A stretch of 64,000 nt of DNA from Thiothrix subterranea (GCF_030930995.1 NZ_CP133217.1:4082001-4146000), one strand, 5' to 3'. Shown: positions 17,193-28,033, numbered from the stretch's first letter. Made by a program: numbers and translations. The notes: generated by a model from the sequence alone, not told the origin.

Positions 17193-17891
17193 TCAGGTAA
17201 ACATTCCCAAATAGGCTTTCAATTCTGCCAAGGCTGCGTGCTCAAAGTTCCAAATCGGTGGCTCTTTTTTCATACTAACCTCATCAGTGCATTTTCTCTC
17301 CACCTGCTGCCGTTCTTTTTTTGAACATTGATCAAAACGTTGATAAACACTCACCCAGAACTTATCAAAATCTTTTTGTTTTATTTCTTTACCATTCTTT
17401 TGAAGGCATTGCCGCCAAGATTCCAAGCAGTCAGCGAATAATGTTCCTTCTAATTGAATGCGACGTAGTAATGTTTCCAAATCACCATGCCCATCAACAT
17501 GCAGAACATAACATGATACATGTATTCCTTGTTCAGCATCATGAACCCATGTACTAACTGATGGAAGTGTTGCACAAAAGCCTGCTTCTTTCAGAGCTGC
17601 ATTAATCAAATTCAACTTTGCATCAATACCCTCGTCATCAGCATCAACCATAATTCCAATCTTATCAGGCAAATGTTTATCTATTTCCGTTAACAACTCT
17701 TTAAGCTTTCTAACAAGCTCAGCTTTTGAGAGTCCATCTGTCAGACATTTGTATTCATCAATCGTAAAAATTGGATTTGACACTTGAAGACGAAGACTCG
17801 TCATATCAGCAATCAATCTTTCGACAAAAAAATTATCATTATGGCTTTCTACTACCAGCACATTTTTATTCGCCACGAATAGCTGCCCCAT
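17193..17891 (-). CDS. DUF3226 (TOPRIM-like) partner of OLD-type ATPase
   Basis: This 232-residue protein has a TOPRIM-like layout: an early strand ending in an acidic residue (NVLVVESHNDNFF, Glu15), then KIGIMVDADDEG at about 78-89 (the D-x-D pair), typical of DUF3226. TOPRIM domains use these acids to hold metal for nicking or cutting nucleic acid. It follows an AAA ATPase gene with a 26-bp overlap, so the two are one operon. An ATPase plus TOPRIM nuclease pair is the architecture of OLD, Gabija and PARIS-type phage defence. It is a candidate effector nuclease, not identical in family to those systems. Confidence 0.75.
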   Translation of the reverse strand: MGQLFVANKNVLVVESHNDNFFVERLIADMTSLRLQVSNPIFTIDEYKCLTDGLSKAELVRKLKELLTEIDKHLPDKIGIMVDADDEGIDAKLNLINAALKEAGFCATLPSVSTWVHDAEQGIHVSCYVLHVDGHGDLETLLRRIQLEGTLFADCLESWRQCLQKNGKEIKQKDFDKFWVSVYQRFDQCSKKERQQVERKCTDEVSMKKEPPIWNFEHAALAELKAYLGMFT

Positions 17892-18918
17892 GAGTCAGAG
17901 AATAATGAAGTTGTTCGGCATCACGAACAGCCGCCACGATGCGTTGTTTTTTCTCACTCCGGTACAATTCAAAATAACGACCTGTATCATCATTGCGCTC
18001 TTGCTGCACATTATTGAATGCCTCGATACATTCTTTAGAATGCGAAGTCACGAACACTTGGCAATTCGCCTGCTCACTTGCCATGAAGATCAATTCCCAC
18101 AACTTCTTATAGTTTGAATAGTGGATACCATTTTCAATTTCATCAATGAACAAAAAACCATCCTGACTTGCCCAAATCGCACATAAAATTGCAATATATC
18201 GACCAATACCTTCTCCCATCTCAGAAATGGGTATAAATTCGTCACGCCCATTCATCTTGATTTTTGGGATAATACCACTTTCGGTAAGAATAATTCTAAA
18301 TGATAAAAAAGACGGATCAAATTTATTGATACTATTATCTAAGAAGACTTCCTTTCCGCATTCAATTACTACACCATAAATACTACTAACTTCATCACCA
18401 TCAATTCCTGATGATTTAACGAAGTAACTTGAAACGACAGGCTTCCTATATTGTGAATCTCTTGACTCATAATAAAAAGTTTTGTCAAAAACATCTGGCG
18501 AAATTCCTATGCCTTCGTCTCCGATACTAAACATAATAGAATATCCTATGTCTTTCTGGAAATCCTTGCTAATAGATATTTTCTCATGCCTGCTCATTGA
18601 TAATGATTCTATGGAAAATGATTTATGAAGCGGAGATGACATGCTATCTCTTCTAAATAAATCAAGATCTATCTTTTTTGTGGATGATTGTCTTCTTTCT
18701 AAAAGGCGATGCACATGATAAATTAATATCATCAGTTCATTAGAAGTTGTCAGCAGCTCAATCGCTTCGAGCAGTGCGGTTTTGCCGACGTTGTTTTTGC
18801 CGCCGAAAACATTCACGCGCTTGAAATCGTTGATTTCGAGATTTTCGAAGCATTTGAAATTTTCGATTTTTATATTTTCAATGAAGTGCTGACTCACGAC
18901 GAACTCCTGCTGTAGCAA
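17866..18918 (-). CDS. OLD-like AAA ATPase
   Basis: This 350-residue ATPase of the SMC/ABC-like AAA_15/AAA_21 type opens with IENIKIENFKCFENLEIND and then Walker A GGKNNVGKT (39-47). A signature-like SEMGEGIGR lies at 232-240, Walker B FLFIDEIENG at 255-264, and a switch histidine in VTSHSKECI (about 290-298). It lacks a C-terminal TOPRIM domain of its own; that role is taken by the downstream overlapping DUF3226 gene. It presumably senses or clamps DNA and controls the partner nuclease. The DNA here is more A+T rich than neighbouring genes, consistent with transfer. Confidence 0.82.
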   Translation of the reverse strand: MLQQEFVVSQHFIENIKIENFKCFENLEINDFKRVNVFGGKNNVGKTALLEAIELLTTSNELMILIYHVHRLLERRQSSTKKIDLDLFRRDSMSSPLHKSFSIESLSMSRHEKISISKDFQKDIGYSIMFSIGDEGIGISPDVFDKTFYYESRDSQYRKPVVSSYFVKSSGIDGDEVSSIYGVVIECGKEVFLDNSINKFDPSFLSFRIILTESGIIPKIKMNGRDEFIPISEMGEGIGRYIAILCAIWASQDGFLFIDEIENGIHYSNYKKLWELIFMASEQANCQVFVTSHSKECIEAFNNVQQERNDDTGRYFELYRSEKKQRIVAAVRDAEQLHYSLTHGAAIRGE

Positions 18919-18930
18919 CGATCGGGTAAT

Positions 18931-19374
18931 TCACGAAACCAATTCGTGCAACTGAATCAATGACGTAAATCGTTTGAAATCTTTAGTATTGTGGGTCAGC
19001 AAGGTGTTAATACCATAAGCCTGCATAGTAGCGACAATATTGGTATCGTGTACTTGTTTACCCGATACTTGAAAATCTTCGATTAGTCGTAACAAATGCT
19101 GATTCACCAACACAGAATCTTCAGCAATCGCAAAGTTTTGATAAAAATAAGCAATCTGGCTCATCACTGCCTCTCGCGATACTTCACCAAACGCTGACTG
19201 TGGACGGGTCAATACCACCAAAAATTCACGGATAACCTGCGGACTAATCCACAGATTATCGTAAGTTTGATAAGCATCCGCTAACGCTTGACGCGCTGCC
19301 TGATGAAAAGGAGACTCGGCAATGCTTGCATAAATCAACACATTGGTATCAACAAATAGCTTACCGCCCATCAT
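18931..19374 (-). CDS. PIN-domain toxin (VapC-like)
   Basis: This PIN protein of about 147 residues has GKLFVDTNVLIYAS (first Asp), SPQVIREFLVVL (Glu), VHDTNIVATM (Asp) and the end LLTHNTKDFKRF. The start is uncertain: ATGs at 19380, 19374 and 19371 are all possible, and 19374 has AAGGA 10 bp upstream. All of them lie inside the upstream antitoxin gene, so translation is coupled. It is an RNase toxin by family. Confidence 0.82.
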   Translation of the reverse strand: MMGGKLFVDTNVLIYASIAESPFHQAARQALADAYQTYDNLWISPQVIREFLVVLTRPQSAFGEVSREAVMSQIAYFYQNFAIAEDSVLVNQHLLRLIEDFQVSGKQVHDTNIVATMQAYGINTLLTHNTKDFKRFTSLIQLHELVS

Positions 19375-19711
19375 CGTCATACATTCCTTCACGGCTAAAA
19401 CTTAAATCTGTTTCATTGAAGCTCTTGTAAACACCATATGCCACCCCTGTTAGCGCCACCGAAGCTATTTCGAAGGCTACTCCACCTACAACAGGAAGAG
19501 GATTGGTCACATTTTTCTTAACTGGCAAAACGGGTTTCTTAACTGGCAAAACGGGGATTTCGAAGGCGGGTTTTACAACGCCAATATCGCCTTGTTTTGC
19601 CAGTTTATCGCGCAAACGTTCAACAAAATCCACAATTTCCGCAACACGTTCACTAGGAAGGTTGCGGATTTTTTCCATTAAGGATTGCATAACTTCGGGT
19701 GACGCTGACAT
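19361..19711 (-). CDS. DUF2281-like antitoxin
   Basis: The start ATG 19711 is chosen because AGGAG lies 9 bp upstream. The product is about 116 residues. The N-terminus (SPEVMQSLMEKIRNLPSE, then IVDFVERLRDKL) resembles DUF2281 antitoxins paired with PIN toxins. The middle has a tandem in-frame repeat of VLPVKKP followed by VLPVKKN, from a repeated stretch around 19514-19557. A hydrophobic segment (VVGGVAFEIASVALTGVAYG) follows, unusual for an antitoxin. It overlaps the PIN toxin gene. Confidence 0.65.
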   Translation of the reverse strand: MSASPEVMQSLMEKIRNLPSERVAEIVDFVERLRDKLAKQGDIGVVKPAFEIPVLPVKKPVLPVKKNVTNPLPVVGGVAFEIASVALTGVAYGVYKSFNETDLSFSREGMYDDDGR

Positions 19712-19765
19712 AACCATCATCTCCTATTCGTAAGAATTACATGGCATCAGCATAGCACAAGCGCG

Positions 19766-22700
19766 TTAGCCTACCCAAACCCGTGCATTGCGGAACATCC
19801 GCAACCACGCGCCGTCTTCACCCATGTCATCCGGCTTCCACGAATGCTGCACCGCCCGGAATAAGCGTTCTGGGTGTGGCATCATGATGGTGAAACGCCC
19901 ATCCGCCGTGGTCACACCCGTAATCCCCAACGGTGAACCGTTCGGGTTTTCAGGGTAATGCTCAGTAGCATTGCCGCGATTATCCACATAACGCAAGCCG
20001 ACCAAGCCTTCCGCCAACATACCTTCAGCCGTTGCGGTATCGAACACCGCCCGCCCTTCGCCATGCGCAATCGCAATCGGCAGCTTCGACCCAGCCATGC
20101 CTTGCAGGAACAGCGACGGCGATTCCAACACTTCCACCGCTGAATAACGCGCCTCAAACTGCTCGGAACGGTTGCGGTAGAAACGTGGCCAATGCGCCGC
20201 ACCGGGGATCATGTCACGCAATTGCGAGAACATTTGGCAACCATTGCACACACCCAACCCGAAGGAATCTTGCCGCGCAAAGAACGCTGCAAATTCATCA
20301 CTGGCACGCGGATTCATCAAAATGGTTTTCGCCCAGCCACCGCCTGCGCCCAACACGTCGCCGTAAGAGAAGCCGCCGCACGCCACCAAGCCTTTGAAAT
20401 CTTTCAACTTCACCCGACCGCGGATAATGTCGGTCATGTGTACGTCAACCGCCTTGAAACCGGCACGGTCAAACGCCGCCGCCATTTCCACCTGACCATT
20501 AACACCTTGCTCACGCAATACCGCAACCGCTGGGCGTACTCCGGTGCGAATATACGGCGCTGCCACATCGTCATCCAACTCAAAGGTTGGGGCGAACGGC
20601 AAACCGGGATCTTGCACATCATCCAACCGCTCGAATTCTTGCGCGGCGCAATCGGCATTGTCGCGCAACGCCTGCATCCGGTAGCTGGTTTCTGCCCAGA
20701 TTTTTTGCAAAGTGGCACGCGGCACACGGTACACTTCCTTGTTGGCAAAGGTCAGCACCAATTCGTCGCTATCGTTCAATTCGCCAATGACATGAGTGCA
20801 ATGCGCCAACCCAGCTTCGCGGAACGCTTCCAACACCGCATCCGTATCGCAATGGCGCACTTGCAATACCGCGCCAAGTTCTTCGCTGAACAGTGCAGGC
20901 AGCATTTGCCCACTAATCTGTCCGATGCAAGCCGTCACGCCTACATGCCCTGCAAAACTCATTTCTGCCAAGGTTGCCAGCAAACCGCCGTCGGCACGGT
21001 CGTGGTATGCCAGAATCAGGTTTTCGCCACGCAAATCTTGCACGGTATCGAAGAACGCTTTGAGTGCGGCGGGGTTATCCACGTCCGGCGCGTGATGCCC
21101 GACTTGCCCGTAGACTTGCGCCAATGCAGACGCTGCCAAGCGGTTACGCCCTTTGCCGAGATCCACCAGAATCAGATCGGTATCGCCTACGTCGCTGCAT
21201 AATGCCGGAGTCTGGGTTTTGCGGATGTCCTGCACGGGCGAAAACGCGGTCACGATCAGGGAAAGTGGCGCAATCATTTCACGGTTTTCGCCGTCTTGCT
21301 GCCATACGGTTTTCATCGACAGGGAATCTTTGCCGACCGGAATCGCCAAGCCCAAACGCGGGCACAGCTCTTCACCAACCGCTTTCACGGTGTCGAATAA
21401 CGCGGCATCTTCGCCGTGATAACCCGCCGCCGCCATCCAGTTCGCCGACAAACGAATGTTGCGAATGTTGGCAATGTCTGCCGCCGCAATATTGGTGAGG
21501 GCTTCGCCTATCGCCATACGCCCCGATGCTGCCGGATTCACCAGTGCAATCGGGGTGCGTTCACCCATCGCCATTGCTTCGCCGAAGTTGGTGGTGTAAT
21601 CGCTGGACGTGACCGCCACATCCGCCACCGGCACTTGCCATGCGCCCACCATTTGGTCGCGTGTGACCATGCCCGTTACCGTGCGGTCGCCGATGGTGAT
21701 TAGGAAGGACTTGGATGCAACGGTTGGTAAGCGCAATACGCGCTCAATCGCCTCACCCAGCTCAATGCCGCTGAGGTCAATTTCCGGCTTGTGGAAAGTC
21801 TGGTGATGCACGTCGCGCAGCATTTTCGGCGGTTTGCCGAGCAGCACGTTCATTGGCAAATTCACCGGATTGTTGTCAAACAGGGAATCGCCGACCAACA
21901 ATTGTTGTTCAACCGTAGCATTCCCGACCACGGCATAGACAGCGCGTTCGCGTTCGCACAGGGCGCGGAAGGTGTCGAGGCGGTCTTCGGCAATGGCGAG
22001 GACGTAGCGTTCTTGCGCTTCGTTGCTCCAGATTTCCATCGGAGCCATGCCGAGTTCAGCATTGGGGACGGCGCGAAGTTCAAAGCGTCCGCCGCGTCCA
22101 GCATCGTTGACGATTTCGGGGATGGCGTTGGAAATGCCGCCTGCGCCTACGTCGTGAATCGAGAGGATCGGATTTTCTGCACCCAAGGCTACGCAGCGGT
22201 CGATGACTTCTTGGCAACGGCGTTGCATTTCGGGGTTGCCGCGTTGGACGGAGGCGAAGTCGAGGTTTTCCGCGCTCGTGCCGCTTGCCATTGAGGAGGC
22301 AGCGCCACCGCCTAAGCCAATCAACATCGCGGGGCCACCGAGGACGATGATCGGCGTGCCTTCCGGCAGCGGGTTTTTATTGATGTTGTTTTCGCGGATA
22401 TTGCCCATGCCGCCTGCAATCATGATCGGCTTGTGGTAGCCGCGCAATTCGATGCCTTTTGCGCCGGGGGCTTGCATTTCAAAGGTGCGGAAGTAGCCGG
22501 TGATATTGGGGCGACCGAATTCGTTGTTGAACGCGGCGGCACCGATAGGACCTTCGAGCATAATGTCGAGGGCGGAAACGATGCGGTCGGGTTTGCCGAA
22601 ATCGTGTTCCCACGGCTGGGCGTAGCCGGGAATGCGCAGGTTGGATACCGAGAAGCCGCTCAAGCCAGCCTTGGGTTTCGAGCCGTTGCCGGTTGCGCCT

Positions 22701-23656
22701 TCGTCACGAATTTCGCCGCCCGAACCGGTCGCAGCGCCCGCAAACGGGGAAATCGCGGTGGGGTGGTTGTGGGTTTCCACCTTCATCAAGATGTGGACGG
22801 GTTCGTTGGTGTAGTGGTATTCGCCGGTTTTTACGTCGGTCAAAAAGCGCGTTGCCAACGGGCCTTCGATGACGGAAGCGTTGTCATGGTAGGCGGAAAG
22901 GATGCCTTCGGGCGCGTGCGCGTGGGTGTTGCGGATCATGGCAAACAGCGATTTGGGCTGTTCTTTGCCGTCGATAATCCAGTCGGCGTTGAAGATTTTG
23001 TGGCGGCAATGTTCCGAGTTGGCTTGCGCGAACATCATCAATTCTACGTCGGTGGGGTTACGCTGGAGTTCGGCGTAATTTTCCGCGAGGTAGTCGATTT
23101 CATCCGCTGACAGTGCCAAGCCCCAGTCAGTGTTGGCTTTGGCGAGCGCGGCTTTGGGGTCATTGCTGATGTCGACGTAGCGCAAGGCGGCGGGTTCGGC
23201 TTCGCTGAACAGGACGACGGCATCTTGCAGGTCGGTCAGTACCATTTCGGTCATGCGGTCGTGCAGCAGCGCGGCAATGGCGAGACGTTCGGCTTCCGAC
23301 AGCGCGGCAGTGGTTTGCACGTCGTAGGCAATGCCGCGTTCGATGCGTTCCACCATCGTCAAACCGCAGTTGTGGGCGATGTCACTGGCTTTGCTTGACC
23401 AAGGTGAAATCGTGCCTTTGCGCGGGGTGACGAGCAGCAATGTACCGCTGAAAGCGTGGCTGCCTTGCACTTCTTCGTAGGTCAGCAACGCTTGCAACTG
23501 GGCGTGTTCGTCGGGGTGCAATTCGCGGCTATTGCGCACAAAATGGACGTATTCGGCTTGCACAGCGGTGATCGTTGGCACGATGGCTTGCAAGGCGCTC
23601 AACAGCTTGTTGCGGCGGAATTCGGAGAGGGCAACGCTACCGGGGAAGATCAGCAT
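19766..23656 (-). CDS. purL: Phosphoribosylformylglycinamidine synthase
   Basis: The 1296-residue length matches large-type PurL of gammaproteobacteria (E. coli 1295). It catalyses step 4 of purine synthesis: FGAR plus glutamine plus ATP to FGAM. The N-terminal PurS-like part is followed by two tandem AIR-synthase-like domains ([38 protein letters not shown]) and a C-terminal class I glutaminase with the nucleophile in GVCNGCQMF and the His-x-Glu in [10 protein letters not shown]. The gene now reads leftward because it lies in the 12.4-kb inverted segment; before the inversion it read rightward. Its first 1.1 kb is duplicated at 8949-10076. Confidence 0.98.
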   Translation of the reverse strand: MLIFPGSVALSEFRRNKLLSALQAIVPTITAVQAEYVHFVRNSRELHPDEHAQLQALLTYEEVQGSHAFSGTLLLVTPRKGTISPWSSKASDIAHNCGLTMVERIERGIAYDVQTTAALSEAERLAIAALLHDRMTEMVLTDLQDAVVLFSEAEPAALRYVDISNDPKAALAKANTDWGLALSADEIDYLAENYAELQRNPTDVELMMFAQANSEHCRHKIFNADWIIDGKEQPKSLFAMIRNTHAHAPEGILSAYHDNASVIEGPLATRFLTDVKTGEYHYTNEPVHILMKVETHNHPTAISPFAGAATGSGGEIRDEGATGNGSKPKAGLSGFSVSNLRIPGYAQPWEHDFGKPDRIVSALDIMLEGPIGAAAFNNEFGRPNITGYFRTFEMQAPGAKGIELRGYHKPIMIAGGMGNIRENNINKNPLPEGTPIIVLGGPAMLIGLGGGAASSMASGTSAENLDFASVQRGNPEMQRRCQEVIDRCVALGAENPILSIHDVGAGGISNAIPEIVNDAGRGGRFELRAVPNAELGMAPMEIWSNEAQERYVLAIAEDRLDTFRALCERERAVYAVVGNATVEQQLLVGDSLFDNNPVNLPMNVLLGKPPKMLRDVHHQTFHKPEIDLSGIELGEAIERVLRLPTVASKSFLITIGDRTVTGMVTRDQMVGAWQVPVADVAVTSSDYTTNFGEAMAMGERTPIALVNPAASGRMAIGEALTNIAAADIANIRNIRLSANWMAAAGYHGEDAALFDTVKAVGEELCPRLGLAIPVGKDSLSMKTVWQQDGENREMIAPLSLIVTAFSPVQDIRKTQTPALCSDVGDTDLILVDLGKGRNRLAASALAQVYGQVGHHAPDVDNPAALKAFFDTVQDLRGENLILAYHDRADGGLLATLAEMSFAGHVGVTACIGQISGQMLPALFSEELGAVLQVRHCDTDAVLEAFREAGLAHCTHVIGELNDSDELVLTFANKEVYRVPRATLQKIWAETSYRMQALRDNADCAAQEFERLDDVQDPGLPFAPTFELDDDVAAPYIRTGVRPAVAVLREQGVNGQVEMAAAFDRAGFKAVDVHMTDIIRGRVKLKDFKGLVACGGFSYGDVLGAGGGWAKTILMNPRASDEFAAFFARQDSFGLGVCNGCQMFSQLRDMIPGAAHWPRFYRNRSEQFEARYSAVEVLESPSLFLQGMAGSKLPIAIAHGEGRAVFDTATAEGMLAEGLVGLRYVDNRGNATEHYPENPNGSPLGITGVTTADGRFTIMMPHPERLFRAVQHSWKPDDMGEDGAWLRMFRNARVWVG

Positions 23657-23708
23657 GGGGGTAAACCAATGGGCAGTTCATCAAGGAGGGTATGATAGCG
23701 GAAAGTGG
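22581..23708 (-). repeat. purL 5' region, source copy of the duplication
   Basis: These 1128 bp correspond in inverted orientation to 8949-10076. They include 52 bp of purL upstream sequence and 358 codons. Beyond both ends the two copies are unrelated. Confidence 0.95.
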
Positions 23709-23791
23709 CAACCGCTTACACCGAAAAGGCTTCCGTTTATCCCCTGCTTTGTCACGGCGGGTGATGAGCGGGCTACGTTCTCCTAAGCCTT

Positions 23792-25686
23792 TTGCGTTCA
23801 GGGAGTGAACTTGCCGTGATAAATACCATAACCACCCGTACCATGCCTACCAATGTCGGTGGATTCAGGGGATCTACGACGGCGAACCAAGCAGCGGTAA
23901 CGCTATTCAATGCCGCAATAGCACCAACCCAGTCACGCCAACAGCCTAATCCTGATACGGGGAAGCTCAAAACTGCCGATATGCAGGCATTATTCGACGA
24001 ATACGCCCAGTTACAACCGCAGCATCACATTCCTATGGTCAAAGCGCGTCTCGACCAAATCAATCAGGCATTGCAGCCCTATCGTGAGGCTTACAATCCT
24101 AAGGGAGAAGTCGTTGCGCAAACTGAGAAGAGCACGCTGACTATCCTGAAACCCTTACCGAATGAGCTTTTTGAAACCACTCATGCCGATTTTCAAAAAG
24201 CCGTCCGCCAAGATTTCAAGGTGACACAAAGCAAAACCTATAACGTTTCTGGCACTGATTTGCTGGAGGCGATTGAAGAAAATACCCATTCTGGTCATAC
24301 AGCAGGCGCAGACAATAATAAAAATGGCGCGTTTGATCCGTCCAGAGATCGACATGGTTTGGGCAAGGTCATTGATAAATTTACCGATAAAGTGCTGGAT
24401 AATCCCATTGTCCGTACTGTTGCACAAATTGCTCAGTTCACACCGCTTGCACCTGTTGCCGCTGTTGTGAACACGGTCATCACCGCCCGTGATGTTGTCA
24501 AGGCGGTGGATGAGGGCAATATCAAATCCCTTGCCAGTACAGTTATCAGTGCGGGGCTATCGAGTAAACTCAGTAACAGCCTCAACCTTGCAGGTGATGC
24601 GACCAAAATCAGTGTGGCGCAACAACTTCAAAAACACGCACTGGATGGCATGACTCGTGCCACTGTCAGTACTGTGGTTGAAGGCGGGGATTTTGATGAT
24701 CAGCTTAAATCTAGCCTCAAAGCCTCGGCTGCGAATATCGTCAGCCAAATCGGGGCAAATAAGATTGGGGATTTGTACAGCGAGGGCAAGCTGAATAATG
24801 TCACCCACAAACTCGCACATACCGCGTTGGGTTTTGCAGCAGGGACTGTGGCTAATGGCGATGGTATCAGTGGTGCAGTGGGTGGCTTGGCAGGCAGTGT
24901 GGCGGGGGAATACTTTCAGTCGGAAAATGCGGCGGTGTTGGCATCGGCGGCATCCGCTGCACTGCTAGGTAAAGATCCGTTGCTTGCCGCAAACGTCGCG
25001 GGTACGGCGGATCGCTTTAATCGGCAGTTGCACCAAACGGAAATTGACCTGATCAATGAAAAAGCAGAGGCATTTGCTACTCAAAAAGGCATATCAAAGA
25101 CTGAAGCTACTAAAATTCTTTTGCTACAAGCCTTGCACCAAGTTGATAGTTCTGCAAATCAACGTATTCCTGACAATGCCGGAGCAAGGGTATTTCTCAA
25201 CACAATATCCTGTGGCAATGCCGCGTTCAACGATACGTTTGGTCGGAAAAGTAATCTGTTTTTGGAGCAAGACCAGAACACCTTTAAAAACCATGCTAGA
25301 AATGGTGAGTTTGTCTTACCCAATAAAGATATTTTCTCGACAGCGGGTCTTTCGACCCCCCAAATCATGGGGCTTGTCACTAATTCGCAACAGGGTAATC
25401 TCGCTGCCAAAATATTTGACTTTGGCACGAAGGATTTAGCTGGTGAGCCAAAAGAGGTGCAGAAACAGGTTTTAGATCAGTTACGTATCGAAACTTACGA
25501 CCAAGTGTTGAAACTGCAAACACTCTATGGTGAACGTGATGCACACCCCAATGATGAGAAACTGGCTCGTGATTTTCACTCAACACTTGGCGAACTTTAC
25601 GCACTCCGACAAGCCACCCTACAAGGTGTCGAAGTAGCCAAGGATTCAAGAATTATTGCAGGCATCCAAGCCGAACAGGTCGAGGA
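23792..25686 (+). pseudogene. N-terminal half of a split polymorphic toxin (DUF637-type region)
   Basis: This is the 5' part of the gene whose 3' part is at 10351-10999. The open frame starts after a stop at 23765; TTG 23792 or ATG 23843 are possible starts and neither has a convincing ribosome binding site. There is no signal peptide or secretion domain, so the gene was probably already a detached C-terminal piece of a CdiA/hemagglutinin-like protein. A DUF637-like region is recognisable (LAPVAAVVNTVITARDVV, LKASAANIVSQIGANKIG, LNNVTHKLAHTALGFAAG, GGLAGSVAGEYF), followed by a helical pretoxin region. The frame breaks at the IS; an open frame continues 61 bp into it. Confidence 0.8.
25678..25686 (+). 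repeat. Target-site duplication (half of pair 1)
   Basis: GGTCGAGGA abuts the IS end at 25687; the partner copy is at 10991-10999 on the minus strand. Confidence 0.9.
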
Positions 25687-25771
25687 CAGCAATTCTCATT
25701 TTGCCCCTCACCCAATAAAATGGCGTAAACTAGACCTATCCCATTGAGATCTGTTCCGGGAGGTGAAGTCA

Positions 25772-27141
25772 ATGAGCTACCCAACCGTTACTGCTGCTGC
25801 GCTAACCGCACCGCTCACGTTTGCGGGTATCGTGGAGCAATTGCGCGATACATTCCGCGCCTTCCCCGACTGCCGCAAACCCGGCAATAATACCCGCTAT
25901 ACCTTGGAGGATGCGGGTTTGAGTGCCTTTTCGGTGTTTTTCATGCAGTGTGCGTCCTTTCTGGAATACCAGCGGCGCATGGTGGAGAACCAAGAGCGGA
26001 GTAATGCACAGACGTTGTTCGGTGTTCATGCCATTCCCTGCGACAATCAAATTCGCCATTTGCTGGATAGCGTGCCGCCGGCAGCCGTTGCGCCTGCTTA
26101 CCGTTATCTTTTCAATGGGTTGCAACAGAATGGTTATTTGGATACGTGGCGGGTGCATGACTACGGTTATTTGTTGGCACTGGATGGGACACAGCATTTT
26201 TCGTCATCCCACATCCATTGTGAGCAGTGTTTGACGAAGACGCATCACAACGGGACAGTCACCTACTCACACCAAGTGCTGACCCCGGTTTTAACCGCAC
26301 CCGATAAACCGCAGGTGATCCCGTTACCGCCAGAGTTCATCAGCCGCCAAGATGGGCAAACCAAGCAAGATTGTGAAATCAACGCCGCTAAACGCTGGCT
26401 GGCTCAGTGGGGCGCGGATTACATCCCGCTGGGCATCACGTTTCTGGGGATGATTTGTATTGTCACCAGCCCTTTTGCCAAGCCGTCCTGGACGCTGGCG
26501 CACAGTTCATTTTCAACTGCAAACCCACTTCCCACACGACCTTATATGAAGAGTTGGAAGGGCTAGAGAAAATCGGCGCGATACGTACCCATCTTGTACA
26601 GCGGCGGATGGGAAAGCATTCTGTCACGGATACCTACCGTTTTGCGACGCAGATGCCCTTACGTGATGGGGACGATGCCCTGCGTGTCAACTGGTTCAGC
26701 CTCACGAGTGTGCGTGATGATGGTAATTGCTTATACCATAACGATTTCGCCACCTCTCACCCTATCACCACCGGCAAGGTCGTCGATCTTGTGAAGGCTG
26801 GGAGGTGTCGCTGGAAGATTGAGAACGAAAACAACAATACCCTGAAAACCAAAGGCTACCACTTTGAACACAACTTCGGGCATGGGCAGCAACACCTCGC
26901 CAACTTGTTGGCCGCATTAGTGTTATTGGCTTATCTCGTCCATACCGTGATTGACTTGATGGATGAGCGTTTCCGAACTTTACTTCAGAAAGTGGGGTCA
27001 CGCGAACGTTTGTTCGATGACATCAATACGCTCACGACCTTTTTGTGCTTCAAAAGTTGGACGGCTCTGCTGGATTTTATGCTCGTCGGCTTAGAGCGGC
27101 GGCATCATGCGGATGAGATTGAGCAGTGGGTGGTAAAATGA
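25772..27141 (+). pseudogene. Transposase of copy C, frameshifted
   Basis: This is full length, but the G-run at FLGDD has four Gs (26446-26449) instead of the five in copy A (11759-11763). The frame breaks after residue 224 or so (GITFLG) and the remainder continues in another frame from about 26450 to 27141 with LYEELEGLEKIGAIRTHL onward. The enzyme should be inactive unless ribosomes slip at the G-run. The element ends at both sides look intact. Confidence 0.88.
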
Positions 27142-27150
27142 GAATTGCTG

Positions 27151-27919
27151 GTCGTGTGGGAAGTGGGTTTGCAGTTGAAAATGAACTGTGCGCCAGCGTC
27201 CAGGACGGCTTGGCAAAAGGGCTGGTGACAATACAAATCATCCCCAGAAACGTGATGCCCAGCGGGATGTAATCCGCGCCCCACTGAGCCAGCCAGCGTT
27301 TAGCGGCGTTGATTTCACAATCTTGCTTGGTTTGCCCATCTTGGCGGCTGATGAACTCTGGCGGTAACGGGATCACCTGCGGTTTATCGGGTGCGGTTAA
27401 AACCGGGGTCAGCACTTGGTGTGAGTAGGTGACTGTCCCGTTGTGATGCGTCTTCGTCAAACACTGCTCACAATGGATGTGGGATGACGAAAAATGCTGT
27501 GTCCCATCCAGTGCCAACAAATAACCGTAGTCATGCACCCGCCACGTATCCAAATAACCATTCTGTTGCAACCCATTGAAAAGATAACGGTAAGCAGGCG
27601 CAACGGCTGCCGGCGGCACGCTATCCAGCAAATGGCGAATTTGATTGTCGCAGGGAATGGCATGAACACCGAACAACGTCTGTGCATTACTCCGCTCTTG
27701 GTTCTCCACCATGCGCCGCTGGTATTCCAGAAAGGACGCACACTGCATGAAAAACACCGAAAAGGCACTCAAACCCGCATCCTCCAAGGTATAGCGGGTA
27801 TTATTGCCGGGTTTGCGGCAGTCGGGGAAGGCGCGGAATGTATCGCGCAATTGCTCCACGATACCCGCAAACGTGAGCGGTGCGGTTAGCGCAGCAGCAG
27901 TAACGGTTGGGTAGCTCAT
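27151..27919 (-). pseudogene. Transposase, 3'-truncated and frameshifted (copy D)
   Basis: This is the same truncation as copy A and carries the same single-base loss as copy C (complement run C27242-27245). It cannot encode an active enzyme. Confidence 0.88.
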
Positions 27920-28004
27920 TGACTTCACCTCCCGGAACAGATCTCAATGGGATAGGTCTAGTTTACGCCATTTTATTGGGTGAGGGGCAAAATGAGAATT
28001 GCTG

Positions 28005-28013
28005 ACCTACATC
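28005..28013 (+). repeat. Target-site duplication (half of pair 2)
   Basis: ACCTACATC abuts the IS end at 28004; the partner is at 13320-13328 on the minus strand. Confidence 0.9.
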
Positions 28014-28033
28014 AAACTTATCCACAACCCCAC

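Larger units (their letters stand above)
25687..28004. mobile_element. IS composite 2: complete IS (C) plus truncated IS (D), inverted relative to composite 1
   Basis: This 2318-bp unit is the reverse complement of composite 1 apart from one missing G in each arm. Copy C occupies 25687-27150 and the truncated copy D 27151-28004. Both outer ends are the left inverted repeat. The C/D junction (complement of CGAC|CAGCAATT) is the same junction as A/B, so the composite was copied as a unit. Confidence 0.92.

Noticed and set aside
20192-21202. 336-codon frame opposite purL
   Set aside because: It is antisense to the conserved PurL frame; no recognisable domain and a composition expected from the complement of purL codons.
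23724-23793. AAAAGGCTT / AAGCCTTTT inverted arms between purL and the toxin fragment
   Set aside because: The 9-bp arms are separated by about 50 bp with no stable intermediate pairing. Too weak to call a terminator or an attachment site.
26440-26460. Programmed frameshift in the copy C transposase
   Set aside because: Copies A and B are in frame with five Gs and give one continuous protein, so four Gs is simpler as a mutation. A GGGG slip is possible but nothing else supports it.
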